A stretch of DNA of 64,000 nt from the NCBI GenBank assembly GCA_038380435.1, contig JAWZYU010000009.1:64943901-65007900 (forward strand), written 5' to 3'. The notes under the pieces are model-generated. The model saw only the letters and a program-made list of their open reading frames with translations. It did no database searches and was not told the DNA's origin. Shown here in pieces: positions 55,979 to 64,000 of the stretch (its first letter is position 1; every line of letters begins with the position of its first letter). The position numbers and the translations under genes were made by a program. Source of the DNA: Ryuthela nishihirai. Lineage: Eukaryota > Arthropoda > Arachnida > Araneae > Heptathelidae.

Positions 55979-56338
55979 AAGGTTGTTTACCTCTGAGCGG
56001 CACTTTTTTGCACCCAATGGGCTAAATGGCCAGGTCACAAGGACCCGAAGGCTCAGAGAAGGTTGGGGGGGGGGACCCAATGGACAGCTGTTGTGAGATA
56101 GATGGAAGCCTCACGTCAAGGTCATCTAACGAGTTCTTTAACGTGCACAGGGTATGGCTCTCCCACACAAGGTGACATGGCTTAACGTCCCACTGACGGA
56201 CGGCGGCCTTTCGAAGCCCATCGGTGTACCCTACTGAACGAGGGAAGGGTGGAGTTTTGCAGAAATAAATTTAAACCCTGGCCCAGGTGGAACTCGAACC
56301 TGTAACTGCAGATTACGAGCCTGACGCGCTACCGGCTT
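55979..56338 (-). mobile_element. SINE-A copy 13
   Basis: GGTTGTTTACCTCTGAGCGG to GAGCCTGACGCGCTACCGGC, with box B complement GGAACTCGAACC. Followed by a C run (56340-56353) where the GCCACCCCCGCCCC of the head would be. Confidence 0.85.
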
Positions 56339-57470
56339 TCCCCCCCCCCCCCCAAACAAAATATTAGATAATGTACATGTTATGTCAATGGGATTCTAAT
56401 TACGAAACCCTAAAACTGCTGAAATATGCATTTAACGGAGAAATCTGGCTAAGATAAATTAAAGATCATAAAACTATTTAAACCATGATTCTCAACAATA
56501 TTCGTTCAGTATTTCAAGTGTTAAGGAGGATGGAATATTTAACAATAAATTATTTTGTTTTATAAAACTACTGTTGAAAATCGAGATTTGACTATAATCT
56601 TCAATTTACTCTTCAATCAAATTTTTTCATTAAACGAATATTTTAAAAACTATTGAGCTTCGAATTTAGATTCCCATTGACATAACATGAAAATTCAAAA
56701 ACTTCGATACAGCAATTTATTAATATTGGCTTTTCAAAAGGAAAACGTTTAACAAAAAAATCGCACTAACAGTAAGATCTGTAAATAACAAAAGCACTAA
56801 ATTTAAGCTTTCAGCATATGATACATCTGCAAATAAAACGTGAAAAAACACTACATGTACCACTATAAAAAAACATTACCAGTTTCGGACAGCAAATAAC
56901 CTATTACTGTAACATATATCACAACTTCTACTACAGCATCATCATTCCGAAATTAAATGAACAGTCAGTACGTTGTAAACGTCGGCTGCCTAGAGCAGTG
57001 TCTTGGACTTTGATCTGCTGAGGACACCACAGAACAGATGTTACTCTTCTTACATTGCTCTCTTGTCATTACTCTTCTTACATTGCTCTCATGTCTTAAA
57101 TAAACCTTTCCTATCGCTTGCCACACCCCATCTAACTACTGTTTGTGGTCTGGTCTACTAGAATTTTGACCAATGCTATAACTCTATACTTCCTCTGAAA
57201 TTTCGATATCTCTCTTTCACTTAGTTTTCCCGTATCATTAGCTCTTTTCGAAAAACAAAAATCCACTAAAGGAACAGCTACAACTGAAGAGCAATACGAT
57301 AAAGTACATTAGGAATTTTTATACCACACTGTGCATGTTAAGCATTATTTGTGTGAAATGATAATGATAATACAATTGAAAGAGATATAGAGAAATCTCA
57401 AATGTGTTTTGAATTAAATGCAATTAGTCATGTAAATGCAAATATATATATATGAACAGGCGCTGACTAA
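56339..57470. other. Stretch with a 28-bp tandem repeat, no gene
   Basis: TTACTCTTCTTACATTGCTC occurs twice with a period of 28 bp at about 57041-57092. The rest is AT-rich. An (AT)n run lies at 57442-57453. Confidence 0.45.
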
Positions 57471-57858
57471 GGGGTTGGGTTGTTTTACCTTTGACCGGCA
57501 CTTTTTTTGCACACAATGGGCTAAATGGCCAGGTCACAAGGGCCTCAAAGCCTCAGAGAAGGTTGGGGGAAGGGGCCCACTGGAACAGCTGTGGGAGACA
57601 TATGGTAGTCTCCTGTCAAGGCCATCCAGCGTGTTCTTTAACGTGCACAAGGTATGGCTCTTCCGCATACGGGGCCATTACTTAACGTCCCATCCGACGG
57701 ATGGCGACCTTTCCAAGCACATCGGTGTCTCCTACTTACCGATGGCAGGGCGGGGAATTTTGCAGAGATAAATCTCAAAGCTGACCCAGAAGGGACTCGA
57801 ACCTGGGAACTGCAGATTACGAGCCTGGCGCGCTACCGACTGAGCCACCCCCGCCCCC
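57471..57858 (-). mobile_element. SINE-A copy 14, full length
   Basis: GGGGTTGGGTTGTTTTACCT to CGACTGAGCCACCCCCGCCC, with all tRNA-like parts present. Its target duplication could not be settled. Confidence 0.88.
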
Positions 57859-58779
57859 TGGTAAGAGGCGCTGGGCGCTATAGCGTCCCGGGCCCCTGGG
57901 ACCTCATACAAGCAAGATCTTTTTATAATAATAATTGATATTGTACAGAATTCCACAGAATTGGAGAACATCTATTTTAAGCTTCATGTACGAACTCTCA
58001 AAAGAACAAATATTGAAATCTTGAAAAACCGAAATTTTTGTCATAACCCGGGCCCCCCTGCAACAGCTGCGTCTTTGAAAAAAGCTCATAGTTCGCCCCT
58101 ATGAGCAAGATCTATAATTGCATTCAAATTCTTATTGTAATAATATAATCAAACATTATTCAACATTAAACTTAGTAATATATAAGGAAACATTTTAAAA
58201 CGCTCACCAAATGCACAGTACAAAGATTTTAACTTTTTTGCTGCCCTGAATTGCCTTGAAATGAAAATTGGTGGTCTTTGTTAATTTGTATGCGCTAAAT
58301 ATGAGCTCGAAATTTTTTTTATCCCCTACTGTGTTTTCAGAAAATTAAATTAAAATTTTGGGTTTGACACGCAAATATGATGCATTAAGAATAATAAAAA
58401 GAAACTTTCCTTATACACCTTCAGTTTGTAATAGACGATCCTTATTAATTTGCCTATGCAAATTGAATTCAGAAACACACACATCACCTAAAATGTTCTA
58501 AGGAAATGAAAATAAATTTATAAAAATATAGTAAACGTATAAGAATTTTCACTTAACGTGTTCTGCTCATAGTTGCTCAATAATTTCTTTAATGCGAAAT
58601 TTGAATCGCATAATAATTTGGATGATCATAATAATTTGGATGAAAATAATTTCGATGCGCATAATTCAAATATGAGCTTATCATATTTGCAGCACCCTAC
58701 ACGTTTGCAGGAAAAAGCAATGAAAATATTAATAAATTAAATTTGAGTTCAAGTATAAACAAAAACATTTCATGTATAT
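57859..58779. other. Stretch with no gene
   Basis: GGGCGCTATAGCGTCCCGGG near 57873 is a GC-rich palindromic patch, and a partly matching GGGCCCCCCTGC lies near 58050. TAATAATTTGGATGA repeats near 58612. No frame supported. Confidence 0.4.
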
Positions 58780-59448
58780 TTAAAAACATATTTTTGCTGT
58801 TTTACTCTTATAGCTGCCGTCTGGAGTTTCAATTAACGACCAGCAGTAATCAGCCAACGTACTGGTGTTCCACCTTCCCTGATCTCGGTTTTCCATATTA
58901 AATACGTCTTGGTGGAATCTTTCGCCATGTTCGGCACTCACTGCTCCTACGTTAAGTGGAATGAAATCCAACTGATAATGCAGGAAATGAATTTTCAACG
59001 ACATATTACAGCCCTCTGCTTTGTAAGCTGTCACCATGTTTTCCCACAATGTTGACTAATTTTCAGATTTTCCTTTGTCCAAGAATTTGGCAGTGACAGC
59101 CATAAAAGATTTACAGATTGATTTTTCGGTGTCGATAAATTTTTCACCTATGTTATAGTACTTGGGCCAATCGACGTGTCCTCTTTTATTCTGGAATCAA
59201 TGATTTAGGAAAATGTTTTTCAAATAACGAAATCCTTCGCCATCTTTGTCCATAGCTTTGACAAGACTTTTCATCAAGTGATGTTTGATATGCAGTAGTG
59301 GCAAGAAAACCTCCTCAACTTGACGAGCGGATGCGAATAACTTTTCTAACCTGGCCCCAAATTCGGCCTGACATGTCATTCTTCGAATATGGCTTTTTTT
59401 TTTCCACTCGCATATAAAAAGGCAATGTTTCTTAAAACCTAGCTCCAT
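58780..59448 (-). pseudogene. Second, diverged copy of the 37-39 kb gene family, 3' part
   Basis: Minus strand from 59448: VEEVFLPLLHIKHHLMKSLV, AMDKDGEGFRYLKNIF, then after a stop MVTAYKAEGCNMSLKIHFLH, AEHGERFHQDVFNMENRDQG and STLADYCWSL. The same block order as 37422-37976, but only about half the residues agree, so the copies are old paralogues. Two or three stops interrupt it. The N-terminal exons were not found before the palindromic element at 59498. Confidence 0.75.
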
Positions 59449-59497
59449 GCCAAGAAGTGTATGCTTAATAAGATAAAAGTAACCTCAGCATATAAGT

Positions 59498-60270
59498 AAT
59501 CAATAATGGAAATTTCAGCAATAATGATTGTTAACATTGTGCAAAAGATGACAAAGATGGTTTCGATCTGATGTCAATAGATATGAATGCACTCACTACA
59601 AAGTTAATAACAAACACTGAATTGAAGAAAAAGTTCCAATTTTAATCAATATCTGGATAGTAGAGGCGCACTTAGTTTTTAGCAGATGGAGCACAAAAAA
59701 CTGCGATACTTGATAATAATGTAGAAACTTACACAAATTCGCATGTGGAATTCTTCATATCTGATGGCTTTCAATAGCAAATCCATATTTTCATGATTTT
59801 TTTCTGATGGAATTGGGTGATATGCATTGTCATTATGTAAAAGTACTGCTTATAAACTAGAACTATAAAAAATGGCATCATAATATATGAAATTTACACA
59901 CAAATCACTGTTGGAAACACCAGCAAACTTGTACAAGAATGATGTTACCAGCATTGCTTTGTTGTGTGAAAATTTCATATATTATGATGCTATAATGAAT
60001 GCACATTTACTTCTATATTGCGAATTTGTATAAGTTTCCATATTATTATCACGAATTTTACTTTTTGGACTCCATCTGCTAAAAGTCGCAGCGTGCCTCC
60101 ACTATCAAGATATTGATTAAAATTGGACCTTTTTGTTTATTCAGTCTTTGTTATTGGCTTTGCTCTCACCATATCATATTTTTTGACATCATACTGAAAC
60201 CATCTTTGTCATTTTCGCACATAATTAACTCATATCAGTGTTATTGGTGAAATTTTCATTATGTGCATAC
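59498..60270. repeat. Palindromic element about 770 bp, arms about 260 bp
   Basis: Left (59498-59760) and right (60000-60270) arms pair along most of their length: GACAAAGATGGTTTC/GAAACCATCTTTGTC, TTTTAATCAATATC/GATATTGATTAAAAT, TTAGCAGATGGA/TCCATCTGCTAA, ACAAATTCGCA/TGCGAATTTGT. An inner hairpin (GCATCATAATATATGAAATT and complement) lies at 59878-59993. It separates the gene-family copy from mariner copy 3. Confidence 0.75.
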
Positions 60271-60339
60271 TTTCAAGTTACCGTATACGCTCCATACGTA
60301 TTCATCGTATTTGATGCTTTTTAAAATATTAACTGAATC

Positions 60340-61361
60340 ACAGTCCTTTTTTTTGCTGTTCTCTCAGTTTGTGGGGTACCCATTTGGCACAGATCTCATG
60401 GAACTTTAAATGTTGATGAATAATTGTTTCCAAACTGCCAATCGATACACTGACATTTAAATTCATTACCTGAACGGTGCTATGTGGGTTTTCCTTAACG
60501 AGTTCATGAACAGCAGCTATAGTTCTCTCATTCACATATATCCTTCGGTCTTCCTACACGGGGGAGGTCTTCGAAGCTCTGACGCTCTTCTCTGAATTTG
60601 CGCATCTATCCCGAAACAGTGCCATATGAACAGGGTTGGGTTGTTTTACCTCTGAGCGACACTTTTTGCACACCATGGGCTAAATGGCCAGGTCACATGG
60701 ACCCCGAAGGCTCAGAGAAGGTTGGGGTAGGGGACCCACTGGAACAGCTATTGGGAGACAGATGGTAGCCTCCCGTCAAGGCCATCCAGCGTGTTCTTTA
60801 ACGTGCACAGGGTATGGCTCTCCCGCACACGAGGAAAGGCCTCCGTCCGTCGGATGGGACATTAAGCCGTGGCCCCGTGGGGCCACGGCTTAATGTCCCA
60901 TCCGACGGACGGAGGCCTTTCCAAGCCCATCGGTGTCCCCTACTGACCGTGAGCAGGGCGGGAAATTTTGCGGAGATAAATCTCAACGCTGACCCAGCTG
61001 GGACTCGAACCTGGGAACTACAGATTACGAGCCTGGCGCGCTACCGACTGAGCCACCCCCGCCCCCCATATGAACAGGCATGATCCCCATATACTTGTGA
61101 TATATCGGCATTAATTTTTTCGTGTCACCAAGCTGCATCCTTGTGAAAAATGTAAGAACTTTCCAATCTTTAGTAGGTTCCACAGCAACAACATACAGAT
61201 TTTCTACATCGAATTTAAGCGCCACCAGCGAAGAGAGAAATGATGATACGGCCTTCGTTTTTAACACATAATGACAAGTTTAGACAAGCTTTCAAACAAC
61301 TCGTTAACTTCGGGAACGAGTGCAAATTTACAGACCCGTTTAAATTTTTTGAATGTCCTCC
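60340..61361 (-). mobile_element. mariner copy 3, 3'-truncated, SINE-A inside
   Basis: Minus-strand: the end GAGGACATTCAAAAAATTTA near 61360 leads into MLKTKAVSSFLSSLVALKF (61267) and, past the SINE, RTIAAVHELVKENPHSTVQV and CAKWVPHKLREQQKK (60340-60535). It then stops at the palindromic element near 60338. Catalytic domain absent. Confidence 0.82.
60634..61066 (-). mobile_element. SINE-A copy 15, with internal inverted duplication
   Basis: Flanked by CATATGAACAG (60623-60633 and 61067-61077). Longer than the others because a 44-bp segment is duplicated in inverted orientation: 60833-60876 and 60879-60922 are exact complements around a 2-nt centre (GT). Otherwise near consensus with the full tRNA head. 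Confidence 0.93.
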
Positions 61362-61793
61362 GTCGTTTTGGTTTAAAAAAAGGAGCAAAAAAAAGCAAAT
61401 TTTTTATTAACTGTCTCACTAGTATTTAACTTTGACTGAGCTCTTTACCACCTGACACTTTATAAGCTATTCGATTCACGAGTGAAACAAAACCAAATTT
61501 CACGCTCTTCAACTAGAAACAAAATGTCTAAAACTCATAATCGCGGTTTTAACAGTCCATCAAAAGGAAATACTACTTGTGGCGAATTTTATACTATTGT
61601 AATGTTTGTATCTAGTTCAATACTATTCTACAATATCATTTGTAACAAACCACAATAATGTTTGTATCTCGATAACTCTAAAGTGTAACACTGTTTGCAA
61701 TTTATTGCTATTCTGTTTGTATTTAATATTTTGTGAACAACTGTAACACTAGATATAACATTTCGTACCACAGGTTGCTGACCTCTGCCTTAA
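61362..61793. other. AT-rich stretch ending in a hAT-type terminus
   Basis: CCACAGGTTGCTGACCTCTG at 61768-61787 is the inverted form of a common hAT end (CAGAGGTCAGCAACCTG). The matching left end was not found. Confidence 0.45.
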
Positions 61794-62009
61794 TCACGCT
61801 TCACGACGTACAGCAACAGTGATTTAGTTGAAACTCCCACATTACATTCACGGCTTGATAACGAGGAAACAGCTGTTTCCTGTAAAACTAAAGAACAGGT
61901 CTCGGCTATAAAAAATATTCCTGACATTCCTCTATCATCGTCGCAGAGAAATAATCATACGAAAATACCGGAAAATGTACTGCATATCAGATTGGCTTTA
62001 TATCGATAA
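61794..62009 (+). CDS. Unassigned coding-like fragment, no start codon
   Basis: A 71-codon open stretch that begins after a stop, has no ATG near its start, and ends at TAA. Pieces: SNSDLVETPTLHSRLDNEET, KEQVSAIKNIPDIPLSSSQR, NVLHIRLALYR. Polar, Ser-rich and compositionally protein-like. It may be a last exon (TTCACGACGTACAG is a possible acceptor) or a transposon-encoded piece next to the hAT terminus. Family unknown. Confidence 0.4.
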   Translation, partial: SRFTTYSNSDLVETPTLHSRLDNEETAVSCKTKEQVSAIKNIPDIPLSSSQRNNHTKIPENVLHIRLALYR

Positions 62010-62075
62010 AATTTTAACATATTTCAAGAAAAATGATGCAACACAAACTTTTATCATTAAACATCCAAATGACAG

Positions 62076-62453
62076 GGTTGGGTTGTTTTACCTCTGAGCG
62101 GCACTTTTTTGCACACCATGGGCTATGGCCAGGTCACTAGGACCCCGAAGGTTCAGAGAAGGTTGGGGGAGGATACCCACTGGAACAGCTGTTGGGAGAC
62201 AGATGGTAGCCTCCCGTCAAGGCCATCCAGCGTGTTCTTTAACGTGCACAGGGTATGGCTCTCCCGCACACGGGGCCACGGCTTAACGTCCCATCCGACG
62301 GACGGAGGCCTTTCCAAGCCCATCGGTGTCCCCTACTGACCGTGGGCAGGGCGGGGAATTTTTGCGGAGATAAATCTCAACGCTGACCCAGCTGGGACTC
62401 GAACCTGGGAACTACAGATTACGAGCCTGGCGCGCTACCGACTGAGCCACCCC
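62076..62453 (-). mobile_element. SINE-A copy 16, full length, 11-bp target duplication
   Basis: Flanked by CCAAATGACAG (62065-62075, 62454-62464). 378 bp, from GGTTGGGTTG to CGACTGAGCCACCCC. It gives the clearest full-length definition of the family in minus orientation. Confidence 0.95.
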
Positions 62454-62716
62454 CCAAATGACAGAAATCAGTATATCGTCAAATCAAATTTTCGAACTCT
62501 TTGCACATTTGTTTCCGCGTGGTAAAGTTACGCAGTTATAATCCCTAACATTTTGTGCCGATACTGTACTTATTGATGGAACAAAATGCTTGCACCTAAA
62601 CGTAATATTTCCCACATTCTAACAATGATTGTATCAAAATAATGGATGCAGAACGTGTAACATTAGTTATAAATTTGGGCTCGATTTCTTTTCAAGGCGG
62701 ATTCAACTGAACTTAC

Positions 62717-62756
62717 CCATCCAACAAATCACTGCAATTTAAGCACGAATACTTTT
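62717..62756 (-). CDS. Candidate minus-strand exon with a CxxC motif
   Basis: Acceptor AAAACCCTTGGCAG, donor GGATGG|GTAAGT (perfect consensus). One frame is open: KYSCLNCSDLLD, entered in phase 1 and left in phase 2. It could be an upstream exon of the same host gene, but another exon would be needed before exon I (phase 0). The short length makes it tentative. Confidence 0.35.
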
Positions 62757-63172
62757 CTGCCAAGGGTTTTTAAAAAAAATAACTTTTTAATGACGAACTT
62801 AAAAATAACAATTTCACACATTTTGCTGAAAATGAGTTCATTAAACTCAGGAAGGTTTACCGACTTAAAAATTAAAAAATTTACCCATTATAATAGAAAT
62901 TATATCAGTATGCATGTTGCATAAATTGTATGATAAAAATTTGAGTACAAACGACAGAACTTAGTTTCGAAACATTACAAAAACAGACTAATACTCTAAT
63001 ATGAAAACAATTCAACAATAACTGTTAAAGCCATAATAACAAAGAGCGTGAAAAATTGTTATGTTAATATAAATTAAGTGGAAGTCTTTTGTCCAGAGTC
63101 ATAGAACTTTGGTGACCCTAAGTCTGAACGGTGCCACATTAGCATAATCTCGAATGTTCGAATCCTCTATGG
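62757..63172. other. Stretch with no feature seen
   Basis: AT-rich, no frames or element ends. Confidence 0.4.
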
Positions 63173-63603
63173 CAGAAGTTCCCAAACTTATTTGTCCTAC
63201 CGCCCCCTTTTCAGAAAAAAAATTACTCAGCGTCCCCCGGAAATCTACCTTCTTTAAGAGAACAAACAAAAACATGTAGTGACAAATTTGCATTCTTTTA
63301 TGTATCTATATTTCTACCTACGTCCTACAACATAGCAAAGAAAGATGTTGTAAATAAGACACCTAGAAGCTTGAAATTATAAAATTATTTATTAAAATCA
63401 ACCATAGTAACATTCGACTTTAATTCTATGTTACACAACAGATGAAACATGTACGAACGGTTTTTCAAAATTTTCTTATCTTCCCTTCTTTCTTTCCACC
63501 GCCCCCCCCCCCCCCCCCCCAGTTGCACCCGAGGCTACTACCGACTCCCTGGATCGTTACAGCGCCCCCCAGGGGGCGGTATTGCCCACTTTGGGAAACA
63601 TTG
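63173..63603. mobile_element. hAT-type MITE, 431 bp
   Basis: Left CAGAAGTTCCCAAACTTATT, right CCACTTTGGGAAACATTG. Both arms continue into CCGCCCCCT. The flanking 8-mers CTCTATGG and CCCTAGGG agree at 6 of 8 positions. The interior contains an expanded C run (63500-63520). Confidence 0.75.
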
Positions 63604-63611
63604 CCCTAGGG

Positions 63612-64000
63612 CATTGTGAAGTTGTGCGAGAAACCCTATATATTAGCTAGAAATTCCTCTTTTTCCGTCCATGTGAAATATAAAGCAAATTTAAAAGAGA
63701 ATACCAACATATCACGTCTGGCGAATATGGGAAGCTCGTGTTAAAAAAATGAGCTTTTCGTTTTCCAGTTTTTTCACGCTTAACAGCAATAATTCGTACC
63801 AATGGGTGATTAAAAAATATAAATTGCAATATATTAGCCCTATACAACGCAAAAAAATTCTTATTTATCCCTTAATATGAAAATGTTGCACTTTCTCATT
63901 CCTTTAATTGTTGGTGGTAAAAAGCCCAAAGTTAAATGTTAGTGGAGACAGCTCAAAACTGAAACACTATATCGCCTGTGACCAATATGGAATAGTCGTT
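63612..64000. other. Right-edge stretch, one unsupported frame
   Basis: A 66-codon minus frame (63647-63847) with KREKTGKRKAHFFNTSFPYS looks weakly transposase-like but has no diagnostic motif. Confidence 0.35.

Noticed and set aside
56880..56920. A 27-nt minus-strand micro-exon between TATGTTACAG and CTG|GTAATG
   Set aside because: Too short, and its exit phase does not fit exon I.
13887..62339. Numerous 60-110 codon frames within SINE-A copies (GNSCWETDGSLPSRPSS-type peptides)
   Set aside because: They recur at the same place in every SINE copy and in both directions. They are by-products of a GC-richer non-coding repeat.
19465..63520. G or C runs (19465, 22926, 32245, 43421, 43542, 56340, 63500) as functional elements
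   Set aside because: Homopolymer expansion or sequencing uncertainty is the simplest reading. Only the 19465 run is noted, because it lies upstream of exon V.
1..64000. True tRNA genes at the many box A/box B sites
   Set aside because: All sit in repeated units with SINE bodies, and the acceptor stems do not close. They are SINE heads, not functional tRNAs.
1..64000. LTR retrotransposon or endogenous retrovirus
   Set aside because: No LTR pairs, no primer-binding site next to a repeat and no protease/integrase motifs. All reverse transcriptase pieces are of non-LTR type.

Overview
This is a window of an animal nuclear genome, most likely an arthropod (a spider or other chelicerate is my guess). 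It is AT-rich and intron-rich, and most of it is transposable elements (TEs): tRNA-derived SINEs, RTE-type and Jockey-like LINEs, mariner, hAT, piggyBac-like and pogo/Tigger-like DNA transposons, and foldback elements. I see no bacterial operons, phage, CRISPR arrays, LTR retrovirus or rRNA.

The main non-repeat signal is a split host gene on the minus strand that runs across most of the window. Reading from right to left I find exons at about 52.46, 51.79, 42.12, 41.23, 19.42, 9.21, 7.04, 1.93 and 1.64 kb, plus a weaker one at 1.40 kb. Each has AG and GT borders and an open frame. The codon phase left by each donor is the one the next acceptor needs, at every junction. They encode about 257 residues. 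I could not assign a protein family. The introns (up to 21.7 kb) hold nearly all of the TEs. The gene continues past the left edge and probably upstream.

Layout. 0-9 kb: Jockey-like LINE remnant, exons, two RTE copies head to head, a tRNA-like SINE cluster and a piggyBac-like element. 9-19 kb: a full-length mariner, then an RTE LINE carrying two small SINEs and a foldback that itself contains a SINE, then a hAT with a nearly complete but frameshifted transposase, then another RTE LINE with a MITE and a SINE inside. 19-29 kb: SINEs, a 1.4-kb inverted repeat, a piggyBac MITE, a Jockey-like LINE split by a Tigger fragment, and several inverted-repeat elements. 29-36 kb: RTE copy 5, SINEs, a composite repeat with a hairpin and tandem modules, and a possible plus-strand exon. 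37-40 kb: a decayed multi-exon gene of a dispersed family (second copy at 59 kb) and a long inverted repeat containing hAT ends. 43-50 kb: a four-level nest, mariner containing a composite element containing a hAT containing a SINE. 52-64 kb: many copies of one SINE, hAT MITEs, a 0.8-kb palindromic element, a third mariner and two unassigned coding fragments.

Two SINE families dominate. SINE-A (about 365-380 bp) has a tRNA-Thr(CGT)-like head and 7-13 bp target duplications. SINE-B (about 190 bp) has two perfect palindromes near its 3' end. Nearly all autonomous elements are broken by frameshifts, stops or later insertions. All family assignments are from sequence motifs and memory; no search was run.
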